Source: Flavobacterium suaedae (lineage in GTDB: Bacteria > Bacteroidota > Bacteroidia > Flavobacteriales > Flavobacteriaceae). From it: a stretch of DNA of 64,000 nt. Positions 55,300-62,948 of the stretch are shown piece by piece (the first letter of the stretch is position 1; each line of letters begins with the position of its first letter). The notes under the pieces were generated by a model, which saw only the letters and a program-made list of their open reading frames with translations, searched no databases and had not been told where the DNA came from. The stretch lies in assembly GCF_014642915.1 (NCBI RefSeq), contig NZ_BMJE01000004.1, forward strand, positions 248,001-312,000. Reading direction: 5' to 3'. Position numbers and translations under genes: made by a program.

Positions 55300-57963
55300 A
55301 TGAAAAGAAAATTACTTTTACTGTTAATGGTTATAGTGTGTAATTTTAGTTATGCACAAAACTTTTGGAGCGGTATTGCTGAAAGTCGCTTAGATGACGC
55401 TGAAAAAAAAGAACGAAATGTACAGCCTGTGAAACGTTATATTTTTACACTCAACACTCAGGCAATGAAATCTGCTTTGGCAGAAGCTCCGTTGAGAAGT
55501 AATTACACAGGAGAATCTTCGGTAATTATACCACTTCCTAACGGAGAAGGGAAAACAGAACATTTCAGGGTTTATGAAACTGCGGTACTTAATCCTGAGC
55601 TTGCTGCAAACCATCCTGAGATAAAAACATATATTGGGCAGGGTGTAGAAAACCCAACATCTTCAGTATATTTTAGTACTACTATATACGGTTTTCATGC
55701 TATGATTTTTTCAACGGAAGGAACATCATATATTGAGCCTTATACTACAGACCTTCAAAATTATATAGTATATAAAAAATCAGCTATAAAAACTGCAAGA
55801 CATTTTGCTTGTAATATGACTAAAGCCATTGAGGAACAAGCTGCTCCTAAAAGCATTCCGCTTTCTACACAGTCCAGTGATGGGTTTTTCAGGACATATA
55901 GGTTAGCAATGGCTTGTACTATTGAGTATGCAGCTTTTCATATTAATGAAGCCGGAGTAAACGACGGTACTTTAGCAGAAAAAAAGGCTGCGGTACTGGC
56001 TGCTATGGTTGTTACCATGACTCGTGTTAATGGAATTTATGAAAGAGACTTATCTCTAACTATGCAAATAGTACCGGATAATGAGGATATTATTTATATT
56101 AATTCAGATAATTTAAATAATGATGATGCCGGAGAATTAATAGGGCAAATACAAAGTATAATAAATAATGCTATAGGTTTTAATAATTATGATATTGGTC
56201 ATGTAGTAAGCACAGGAGGTGGTGGAGTGGCTAACCTTGGCTGTGTTTGTACCTCTAATAAAGCAAGGGGAGTTACAGGAAGTTTTTCTCCGGTAGGAGA
56301 CCCTTTTGATGTAGATTATGTAGCCCACGAAATGGGACACCAGTTTGGCGCAAACCATACTTTTAATAATTCTTTCCAAAGGACGGCAGAAACAGCAGTA
56401 GAGCCGGGTAGTGGTAGTACCATTATGGCTTATGCAGGTATAAGTCCTCCGAATGTTCAGAATAATTCAGACGATTATTTTCATACTGTTAGTATTGACC
56501 AAATAGTTAGTTTTATTAATAGCACAGGAGGTACTTGTGCTACAGAGGTGTTAAGTGGTAATAATGCTCCGCAAATAGTACCTATACCTAACTATACCAT
56601 ACCAAAGGCAACCGCTTTTGTTCTAAGAGGAAATGCTACCGATGCTAACAATGAAGTGCTTACCTATTGCTGGGAGCAGGTAAATGCAAATGGAGCTTTT
56701 TCAACTCAAAATGATACACCTTCTAAATTTAGTATAACAGGACCAAACTTTCGCTCGTTAAGCCCTTCAGAATCTCCGGACAGGTATATGCCTGAGTTTT
56801 CGAGTGTGCTTGCAGGTAACCTCACGCCTACATGGGAAGTTGTTCCTTCGGTTGGTCGTACACTTGATTTTACATTGACAGTAAGAGATAACCAAACACC
56901 TAACGGTGGGCAAACTGCTACTGAGGATATGTCGGTTGAGATTAGCAATGTTGCAGGTCCTTTTGAAGTAACCTCTCAAAATGAAGATAACCTTTCATGG
57001 AATCAGGGAGAACAACAAACTATAACCTGGAATGTGGCAGCAACTACAACTGCGGGTGTAAATACGGCAAATGTAAATATATTATTATCTCTTGATGGCG
57101 GTATAACTTTCGATACTGTATTGGCAGCAAATACACTTAATGATGGTTCTGAAACGATAATAGTGCCTGATGTTGAAGGTGCTTTTTGCAGAATTATAGT
57201 AGAGGCTGTAGGGAATATATTTTATGCAGTAAACCAAAAGCCTTTTGCTGTAGGAACAAATGTAACTACAGTATGTATAGAATATAGTAATGAGAATGTA
57301 GTAAACATTCCTGATGATGCTACAGAGTTTTCATCATCTGAAATAGAGTTTCCCGAAGAAGGAGCGATACAAAGTGTTGAAGTTAGTGTTGATATAACAC
57401 ACCCTTATGTAGGAGATTTATTCCTGTCATTAGTAAGTCCTGACGGTACAACCGTAGAATTGCTCTCTAACGAGTGCGGGCAGAGTGATGATTTAGAAGT
57501 GATATTTAGTGATGGTGGTACGCCTATAAGTTGCGGTTCGCCAACAACAGGTATTATTTTGCCTGAAGAAGCACTTTCTGCTTTTGAAGGAGAAGACCCT
57601 CAGGGAACATGGACATTATTATATGCTGATGGCGGAGCGGGCGATGAAGGTACTTTAAATTCTTGGGCGGTAGATGTATGTTATACAGACCTTAGTGCTG
57701 CTGATACTTTTAGTATTAATAATCTTACTGTATACCCTAATCCTAATAGTGGTATATTCTCAGTGAACTTTACTTCTCAGTCCAATACTGATGTTGCTAT
57801 TACAGTGCACGATGTAAATGGAAGAGTAGTGTATGTAAATGAATATAAAAACACAGGAGTTATAAATGCAGATGTAAACCTTCAATCTTTACAAGCGGGA
57901 ATTTACTTAGTAACTGTAAACGATGGTGAGCAAAAAGCGGTACGAAAAGTTGTTATACAATAA
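55300..57963 (+). CDS. Secreted reprolysin-like metalloprotease with P-domain and T9SS sorting domain
   Basis: An 887-residue protein. Signal peptide MKRKLLLLLMVIVCNFSYAQ; a propeptide-like region; a reprolysin-type zinc protease with HEMGHQFGANHTF (first His at residue 343) and a downstream GSTIMAYAG Met-turn; a beta-rich middle; a proprotein convertase P-like domain (CIEYSNENVVNIPDD ... THPYVGDLFLSLVSPDGT ... GTWTLLYADGGAGDEGTLNSWAVDVCY); and a type A T9SS sorting domain (LTVYPNPNSGIFSVN ... GIYLVTVNDGEQKAVRKVVIQ). The start at 55300 is used because it gives a normal signal peptide. It is not closely related to the M43 protease at 4873. Confidence 0.92.
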   Translation: MKRKLLLLLMVIVCNFSYAQNFWSGIAESRLDDAEKKERNVQPVKRYIFTLNTQAMKSALAEAPLRSNYTGESSVIIPLPNGEGKTEHFRVYETAVLNPELAANHPEIKTYIGQGVENPTSSVYFSTTIYGFHAMIFSTEGTSYIEPYTTDLQNYIVYKKSAIKTARHFACNMTKAIEEQAAPKSIPLSTQSSDGFFRTYRLAMACTIEYAAFHINEAGVNDGTLAEKKAAVLAAMVVTMTRVNGIYERDLSLTMQIVPDNEDIIYINSDNLNNDDAGELIGQIQSIINNAIGFNNYDIGHVVSTGGGGVANLGCVCTSNKARGVTGSFSPVGDPFDVDYVAHEMGHQFGANHTFNNSFQRTAETAVEPGSGSTIMAYAGISPPNVQNNSDDYFHTVSIDQIVSFINSTGGTCATEVLSGNNAPQIVPIPNYTIPKATAFVLRGNATDANNEVLTYCWEQVNANGAFSTQNDTPSKFSITGPNFRSLSPSESPDRYMPEFSSVLAGNLTPTWEVVPSVGRTLDFTLTVRDNQTPNGGQTATEDMSVEISNVAGPFEVTSQNEDNLSWNQGEQQTITWNVAATTTAGVNTANVNILLSLDGGITFDTVLAANTLNDGSETIIVPDVEGAFCRIIVEAVGNIFYAVNQKPFAVGTNVTTVCIEYSNENVVNIPDDATEFSSSEIEFPEEGAIQSVEVSVDITHPYVGDLFLSLVSPDGTTVELLSNECGQSDDLEVIFSDGGTPISCGSPTTGIILPEEALSAFEGEDPQGTWTLLYADGGAGDEGTLNSWAVDVCYTDLSAADTFSINNLTVYPNPNSGIFSVNFTSQSNTDVAITVHDVNGRVVYVNEYKNTGVINADVNLQSLQAGIYLVTVNDGEQKAVRKVVIQ

Positions 57964-57984
57964 TAAACACTATATTTTAAGTAT

Positions 57985-58016
57985 AAAAAAGAGCGGCAAT
58001 TTTGCCGCTCTTTTTT
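57985..58016. terminator. Bidirectional terminator
   Basis: Stem AAAAAAGAGCGGCAA / TTGCCGCTCTTTTTT with a 2-base centre. It lies between the convergent protease and lipoprotein genes and overlaps the latter's stop codon. Confidence 0.85.
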
Positions 58017-58521
58017 ATTTAAGTGTAATTGTAATGTCTTTCAACTTTTGAGGCTTTAATATTTCAGGGAGTTGAATGTTTAGCTTGTTATCCTTATAGG
58101 TGAGTTCTCCGCTTTCAACCTTATAATAGCCTGCTCTTCCTTTGCAAAAACATGCTACATGGTATAGCATGTTGGTTTGCTTTATAGCTTTGTCTTTATA
58201 TTCTAATGATTTACTATTGCTGTCTATTTCAAAAATAACCTCTTCTGTTAAACCGGCATCGGCTAGCATCGGGTCGTGTTGCTTAGTGTAACGATATATT
58301 ACAACATCAGTACCCTTATGATCGGCAGTGCTGTAGTATAAACTTCCCGTATCATCTGTTTTAGTAGCAATACTTTTATTATGCTCAACGGTAATAGTGC
58401 ATTCGCCATCTTCAGGGCAAGATAATTCGGGGTTTTGGCTTTTAAGCGATTCTTGTAATGATTTGCTTCCACTACAGTTTAGCATTATAAGCGCTAATGG
58501 TATAATTGCCAGTTTTCTCAT
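58015..58521 (-). CDS. Hypothetical lipoprotein
   Basis: A 168-residue protein with a lipoprotein signal (IIPLALIMLNC). The mature part is beta-rich with several Cys (SCPEDGECTITVEHNKS, HVACFCKG) and ends in LPEILKPQKLKDITITLK. No family is recognised with certainty. A -7 element (TAAATTTG, 58551-58558) lies 29 bases upstream. Confidence 0.65.
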   Translation of the reverse strand: MRKLAIIPLALIMLNCSGSKSLQESLKSQNPELSCPEDGECTITVEHNKSIATKTDDTGSLYYSTADHKGTDVVIYRYTKQHDPMLADAGLTEEVIFEIDSNSKSLEYKDKAIKQTNMLYHVACFCKGRAGYYKVESGELTYKDNKLNIQLPEILKPQKLKDITITLK

Positions 58522-58550
58522 CAGTAGTAGTGTTATAGTATACTAATGTA

Positions 58551-58558
58551 CAAATTTA
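58551..58558 (-). promoter_or_regulatory. Candidate -7 element of the lipoprotein gene
   Basis: Leftward TAAATTTG, exact match to TAnnTTTG; located just before the end of pth. Confidence 0.4.
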
Positions 58559-58567
58559 AAGCTACAT

Positions 58568-59194
58568 TTACTTACCGTTAAAGCTACTCATGGTATTTGC
58601 CAGTCCTGATAATGCAAATGACTTAACAGCTTCGCTAGCTGTTTTTAATCGTTCCGGCAGTTGTTCTTTTTCTTCTTCATCCCACTCGCCTAAAACATAA
58701 TCTACCTGCTTACCTTTTTTAAACTCATCGCTTATCCCGAAGCGAAAACGCGGGTAATTGGTTGTGTTTAATAACAACTGAGTGTTTTTAAGACCATTAT
58801 GTCCGCCATCGCTACCTTTGGCTTTTATACGTATAGTTCCGTAAGGAAGGTTAAGGTCATCAGTAATTACGAGTAAATTCTCTAAAGGAATTTTCTCTTT
58901 TTCCAACCAGTATTTAATAGCCTTACCACTAAGATTCATAAAGGTGTTAGGCTTTAAAAGTATAAGTGTTCTGCCTTTAATTTTATATTCGGCTACACTG
59001 CCCAATTTGGCAGTTGTAAAATCAGTTTCACCATCTCTGGCTAATTCATCCAATATTTTAAAACCTATGTTGTGGCGTGTATTTACATATTCGGCGCCGG
59101 GGTTTCCCAGTCCTACTATTAAAAACTTCTTCATGGGGTCTGTAGGTTCTTTTACTTCTTTTTTGTTCGTAAAAAGGTTAGTAAGCCATTTCAT
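58568..59194 (-). CDS. pth: Peptidyl-tRNA hydrolase
   Basis: A 208-residue Pth (188 from the internal Met): MKKFLIVGLGNPGAEYVNTRHNIGFK with the catalytic His, LLKPNTFMNLSGKAIKYWL, VITDDLNLPYGTIRIKAKGSDGGHNGLKN. It frees tRNA from stalled peptidyl-tRNA. A 20-residue extension (MKWLTNLFTNKKEVKEPTDP) precedes the usual start; similar extensions occur in Flavobacterium. The likely promoter (TATCTTTG, 59200-59207) would begin the RNA almost at the first ATG, so either the message is leaderless or translation starts at 59134. Confidence 0.93.
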   Translation of the reverse strand: MKWLTNLFTNKKEVKEPTDPMKKFLIVGLGNPGAEYVNTRHNIGFKILDELARDGETDFTTAKLGSVAEYKIKGRTLILLKPNTFMNLSGKAIKYWLEKEKIPLENLLVITDDLNLPYGTIRIKAKGSDGGHNGLKNTQLLLNTTNYPRFRFGISDEFKKGKQVDYVLGEWDEEEKEQLPERLKTASEAVKSFALSGLANTMSSFNGK

Positions 59195-59199
59195 AGCAG

Positions 59200-59207
59200 C
59201 AAAGATA
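59200..59207 (-). promoter_or_regulatory. Candidate -7 element (TATCTTTG) of pth
   Basis: Leftward exact match to TAnnTTTG, ending 5 bases before the first pth ATG at 59194. Confidence 0.45.
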
Positions 59208-59253
59208 GTTATTTATGGTAGTTTGTAGTGCTAAGCAGGTTAAGTAGAAACAA

Positions 59254-59281
59254 AAAAACGCTCCCGATAGGGAGCGTTTTT
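59254..59281 (-). terminator. Terminator of the prs-rplY operon
   Basis: Stem AAAAACGCTCCC / GGGAGCGTTTTT with loop GATA, 22 bases after the rplY stop. Confidence 0.85.
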
Positions 59282-59303
59282 AAAATATCTTGAAATAAAA
59301 ATA

Positions 59304-59903
59304 TTATTTCTTTGCTGCTGCTTTTTCTGCTTTTGCAGCTTCCTGAGCTGCTTTCATTGCCGCACGAGAAATTCTTACCTGAGCTACCACAGTGTTATCC
59401 GGGTGAAGTAATTTAAAGTCTTTAGTTTCTATTTTAGTAACATAAAGTTTATTACCCATTTCTAGACCTGAAATGTCAGCTTTAACAAAGTCAGGAAGAT
59501 TAGAAGGTAAAGCTCTTACTTTAAGTTTACGTTGGTTAAGGCGAAGTACACCACCACCAAGTACACCAGGAGAAGTTCCAACAACTTTTACAGGTACTTC
59601 CATAGTGATTTCTTTATCATCTTGTAGTTGATAGAAATCTAAGTGAAGAATTCTGTCGTTTACAGGGTGGAACTGTATGTCCTGTAGGATAGCATTGTAA
59701 GTCTTTCCGTTTAGGTCAATTACTACAGTGTGTACGTTTGGAGTGTACACAAGGTCTTTAAATGCCTTGCTTTCTGCAGTAAAATGTACTGGCTGATCTC
59801 CTCCGTATAACACGCAAGGAACCATTCCAGCATTACGTGCTGCACGCGTTGCCGCTTTACCCACGCTTTCTCTTTCAGATCCTTTAATCGTAATTGATTT
59901 CAT
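59304..59903 (-). CDS. rplY: 50S ribosomal protein L25/Ctc
   Basis: A 199-residue L25 of the long Ctc type: the 5S rRNA-binding N-terminal domain ([35 protein letters not shown] ... [16 protein letters not shown]) and the C-terminal TL5 domain ([19 protein letters not shown]). The tail is Ala/Lys-rich. It is 32 bases downstream of prs, an arrangement widely conserved in Bacteroidetes and other bacteria. Confidence 0.95.
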   Translation of the reverse strand: MKSITIKGSERESVGKAATRAARNAGMVPCVLYGGDQPVHFTAESKAFKDLVYTPNVHTVVIDLNGKTYNAILQDIQFHPVNDRILHLDFYQLQDDKEITMEVPVKVVGTSPGVLGGGVLRLNQRKLKVRALPSNLPDFVKADISGLEMGNKLYVTKIETKDFKLLHPDNTVVAQVRISRAAMKAAQEAAKAEKAAAKK

Positions 59904-59935
59904 TTGAAATAAAAATATAGTTAATAAATAATAAA

Positions 59936-60877
59936 TTACATTAAAAATTTACCGCTTATAGAGTTGTTCTGGTGTACTTTGTGCATTACATCAGCAAACA
60001 AATCGGCACATGTTATTACACGTATTTTTTTGCTCTCTTTTTTAAGCGGAATACTGTCAGTAACTATAAGTTCTGATAGTTTAGAGTTTTCTATCTTTTC
60101 ATATGCATCGCCCGATAGTATGGCGTGTGTACAAATAGCCCTTACGCTAAGTGCCCCTTTTTCAATCATAAGGTCAGCAGCTTTAGTAAGCGTACCACCT
60201 GTATCAATCATATCGTCAACAAGTATAACGTTTCTGCCTTTAACCTCGCCTATAAGTTCCATAGCTTCTACAACATTGGCAGCCTTACGGTGCTTGTAAC
60301 ATATAACTACATCACTTTGTAAAAACTTAGAGTATGCATAAGCCCTTTTAGAACCTCCCATATCCGGAGAGGCTATTGTAAGGTTATCAAGGTTTAAATC
60401 TCTTACGTGTGGTAAGAATATAGTTGATGCAAATAAATGGTCAACCGGCTTTTCAAAAAAACCTTGTATCTGGTCAGCATGCAAGTCCATCGTCATAATT
60501 CTTGTAGCACCTGCTGACTCTAATAATTTAGCAACCAGTTTAGCTCCTATAGGAACTCTTGGTTTATCTTTTCTGTCCTGTCTTGCCCATCCAAAATATG
60601 GTATAACAGCTGTAATATGTCTTGCAGAAGCTCTTTTGGCAGCATCAATCATTAAAAGAAGCTCCATAAGGTTGTCTGAATTTGGAAAAGTAGAGCATAC
60701 TAAAAATACTCTTAGTCCTCTTATAGATTCTTCAAATGATGGCTGAAACTCCCCGTCACTATATCTGGACATAGTAACTTTACCAAGCTTAGTACCATAG
60801 CTTTCGGCTATTTTTTCAGCGAGATAGGTGCTTTCTGAACATGAAAATATCTTGGCTTCGGGCTCGTGATATGACAT
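59936..60877 (-). CDS. prs: Ribose-phosphate pyrophosphokinase
   Basis: A 313-residue PRPP synthase: [41 protein letters not shown], the flexible ATP loop [25 protein letters not shown], and the PRPP loop [13 protein letters not shown]. It makes PRPP for nucleotide, His and Trp synthesis. First gene of the prs-rplY operon; a leftward TAAATTTG (60929-60936) lies 52 bases upstream. Confidence 0.97.
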   Translation of the reverse strand: MSYHEPEAKIFSCSESTYLAEKIAESYGTKLGKVTMSRYSDGEFQPSFEESIRGLRVFLVCSTFPNSDNLMELLLMIDAAKRASARHITAVIPYFGWARQDRKDKPRVPIGAKLVAKLLESAGATRIMTMDLHADQIQGFFEKPVDHLFASTIFLPHVRDLNLDNLTIASPDMGGSKRAYAYSKFLQSDVVICYKHRKAANVVEAMELIGEVKGRNVILVDDMIDTGGTLTKAADLMIEKGALSVRAICTHAILSGDAYEKIENSKLSELIVTDSIPLKKESKKIRVITCADLFADVMHKVHQNNSISGKFLM

Positions 60878-60928
60878 TTTTAAATGGTTGTTTCGTAGTT
60901 AGTTAGTGTTGTTTTTCGTAATGAGGTG

Positions 60929-60936
60929 CAAATTTA
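60929..60936 (-). promoter_or_regulatory. Candidate -7 element (TAAATTTG) of prs-rplY
   Basis: Leftward exact match, 52 bases before the prs start codon. Confidence 0.45.
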
Positions 60937-61001
60937 GGAATTTAATTTAAGTTTGGAAGTAAATTATTGTGTAATTTTCAGTCAGTTCAAGAAAAATTTT
61001 T

Positions 61002-61009
61002 AAATTTGC
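61002..61009 (+). promoter_or_regulatory. -7 element (TAAATTTG) of tRNA-Leu
   Basis: Exact match ending 16 bases before the tRNA 5' end. Confidence 0.6.
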
Positions 61010-61025
61010 ACCCACCAAATTAATT

Positions 61026-61106
61026 GCCTGGATGGCGGAACTGGTAGACGCGCACGACTCAAACTCGTGTACCTTTGGTGTGTGGGTTCGATCCCCACTC
61101 CAGGTA
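61026..61106 (+). tRNA. tRNA-Leu (anticodon CAA)
   Basis: Class II tRNA of 81 bases: acceptor GCCTGGA / TCCAGGT, D-arm with GGTAGACGC, anticodon stem CACGA / TCGTG around CTCAAAC (anticodon CAA), a variable arm, and T-arm with GGTTCGATCCCCAC. CCA is not encoded. It reads TTG codons. Confidence 0.95.
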
Positions 61107-61112
61107 CTAATT

Positions 61113-61148
61113 AAAAAGAGCAGTTTTCTAATGAAAACCGCTCTTTTT
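61113..61148 (+). terminator. Terminator of tRNA-Leu
   Basis: Stem AAAAAGAGCaGTTTTC / GAAAACcGCTCTTTTT with loop TAAT, 6 bases after the tRNA. Confidence 0.85.
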
Positions 61149-61242
61149 GTTTTTATATAGTGCTAAACTTTTTTTTGAGTTTTTATATTTAATGGTATAT
61201 TACTTGCTAGTATACTAGAGTTTAGGTAATTTTGACGCCGAA

Positions 61243-61665
61243 ATGAGGAGCTTTTTAATTAAATTTTTAGTATCATTAATTATCCTTCTGTCGGGTGGAG
61301 CTCAGCTCAATGCCCATACAGAAAAGGACATGACTCCTTATTCTTCAATAAAATCGCTGGAAGAGGCAGAGCAGATAAATCTGGGCTTAGAGTATATTAA
61401 ACAAGATTATACACTTAAGTCAAGCTCACCTGTAACAGAGAAACAAGGTGATAAAATTTACGCTACAGACAGCGAGATTGAAGAAGACGAAGTACCTTCA
61501 TATAAAAAGCATGTAAAAAGCAGTAAGTACTTTATTACTGATTCTTACAGCCAGACTCATGAATATTTTTGTGATTACACTAAGAGACGCTTAGCTATAC
61601 GTAAGCGTTTTTTTTATTTCTCATCTTACAAATGGTATATCATATTCAGGGTTTTCCGAATATGA
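61243..61665 (+). CDS. Hypothetical exported protein before the RND operon
   Basis: A 140-residue reading frame with a signal peptide (RSFLIKFLVSLIILLSGGAQLNAH), a short acidic middle (DSEIEEDEVPSYKKHVKSSKYF) and a basic, aromatic C-terminus ending FRVFRI. No family recognised; small proteins like this sometimes precede efflux operons in Flavobacteria. A terminator-like hairpin (61587-61615) lies inside its 3' part, so the protein as read may be attenuated or the end may be frameshifted. Confidence 0.5.
   Translation: MRSFLIKFLVSLIILLSGGAQLNAHTEKDMTPYSSIKSLEEAEQINLGLEYIKQDYTLKSSSPVTEKQGDKIYATDSEIEEDEVPSYKKHVKSSKYFITDSYSQTHEYFCDYTKRRLAIRKRFFYFSSYKWYIIFRVFRI
61587..61615 (+). terminator. Terminator-like hairpin inside the ORF at 61243
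   Basis: Stem ACGCTTA / TAAGCGT with an 8-base loop, then T8. It is 50 bases before the stop codon of the ORF and about 220 bases before the RND adaptor start, so it could act as an attenuator of the efflux genes. Confidence 0.55.
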
Positions 61666-61780
61666 TTTAAATTCTCTGATTAAGTCTTTCAAGGCTTAAT
61701 CACTATCACTGCATTTATTTATTACGTAAACACTAAGGCTTTTTAAGCCAAAGGTTTACAATCGTGTATTTGTTATACAC
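61641..61780 (+). promoter_or_regulatory. Structured leader before the RND adaptor gene
   Basis: Four successive hairpins: CATATTC / GAATATG (61641-61664), GATTAAG / CTTAATC (61678-61701), a nested GTAAAC / GTTTAC with GGCTT / AAGCC inside (61726-61759), and GTGTAT / ATACAC (61764-61780). No known riboswitch motif is recognised. Confidence 0.4.
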
Positions 61781-61834
61781 AACTCTTACAAAACATCATT
61801 TAAATCACATTGTTTTTAAAAAGCAAAAATTATT

Positions 61835-62917
61835 ATGAAGAGAATTTTCATGATCATGGGTTTGTGTGCGTTATTGTGCAATACAAGCTGTAAAACTGAA
61901 AAAGAAGGTAAAGAAGAAGAAACGGAGTTTCTGGTTACTGCCCCGGTAAAAAAAGATACCACAATTACACAGGATTATGTGTGTCAAATCCGATCCATAC
62001 AGCATATAGAGCTGAGAGCACAGGAAAGAGGTTATCTGGAAAAGATATATGTAGACGAAGGAGATTTTGTAAAGAAAGGACAACTTTTATTCCAGATAAT
62101 GCCGAAACTTTATGAAGCCGAAATGCAAAGAGCAAAAGCAGAGGCAAGCTTTGCAGAAATTGAATACCAAAATACTAAAAGACTTGCTGACAGCAGCGTT
62201 GTTGCCCCTAATGAACTGGCAATGGCTAAAGCCAAACTGGACAAAGCTAAAGCAGAACTGGCTTTAACTCAGGTACACTTACAATTCACCCAGATACGAG
62301 CCCCTTTTGATGGGTATATTGACCGTTTCCATGTAAGGCTGGGTAGCCTTGTAGAGGAAGGGGAACTACTTACAAACCTTTCTGATAACAGTGACATGTG
62401 GGTATATTTTAATGTGCCTGAAGCAGAGTACTTAAACTATAAGACTAAAGTAGATAAAGGACACAAACAAAAGGTTGACCTGTTAATGGCAAACAACAAA
62501 TTGTTTAAATACACAGGTGAAATAGAAACTATAGAAGCAGACTTTAATAATGAAACCGGTAACATTCCTTTCAGGGCGACTTTCCCTAATCCTGACGGTT
62601 TATTAAGACACGGAGAAACAGGTAATGTACGTTTAACCATACCGCTGGAAAACGCCTTATTAATTCCGCAAAAAACCACTTTCGAAGTACTGGATAAAAA
62701 ATATGTGTATGTAATTTCTAAAGAAGGCAAAGTACAATCAAGAGAAATTACAATAGCAGAAGAGATGCCTCATATTTATGCGGTAAGCGGAGGGTTATCC
62801 GAAGGAGATAAAATTTTGCTTGAAGGACTTCGTCTTGTAAGAGAAAACGAAGAAATAAAGTATAAAGTTGTAAAGCCCGAAACTGCTTTATCGGATTTAG
62901 AGTTATACGCAGAATAG
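61835..62917 (+). CDS. RND efflux periplasmic adaptor (membrane fusion) lipoprotein
   Basis: A 360-residue adaptor with a lipobox (LLCNTSC). The order is typical of AcrA/MexA: N-terminal beta strand region VTAPVKKDTTITQDYVCQI, lipoyl half ERGYLEKIYVDEGDFVKKGQLLFQI, alpha-hairpin with Ala/Lys heptads (KAEASFAEIEYQNTKRLADSSVVAPNELAMAKAKLDKAKAEL), second lipoyl half FTQIRAPFDGYIDRFHVRLGSLVEEGELLTNLSD, then beta-barrel and MP domains. It links the inner-membrane pump encoded next to an outer-membrane channel. The alpha hairpin is short, as is common in Bacteroidetes. Confidence 0.93.
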   Translation: MKRIFMIMGLCALLCNTSCKTEKEGKEEETEFLVTAPVKKDTTITQDYVCQIRSIQHIELRAQERGYLEKIYVDEGDFVKKGQLLFQIMPKLYEAEMQRAKAEASFAEIEYQNTKRLADSSVVAPNELAMAKAKLDKAKAELALTQVHLQFTQIRAPFDGYIDRFHVRLGSLVEEGELLTNLSDNSDMWVYFNVPEAEYLNYKTKVDKGHKQKVDLLMANNKLFKYTGEIETIEADFNNETGNIPFRATFPNPDGLLRHGETGNVRLTIPLENALLIPQKTTFEVLDKKYVYVISKEGKVQSREITIAEEMPHIYAVSGGLSEGDKILLEGLRLVRENEEIKYKVVKPETALSDLELYAE

Positions 62918-62948
62918 GTTTAAAAAATCTCAAAAAAATAAAAACTAT

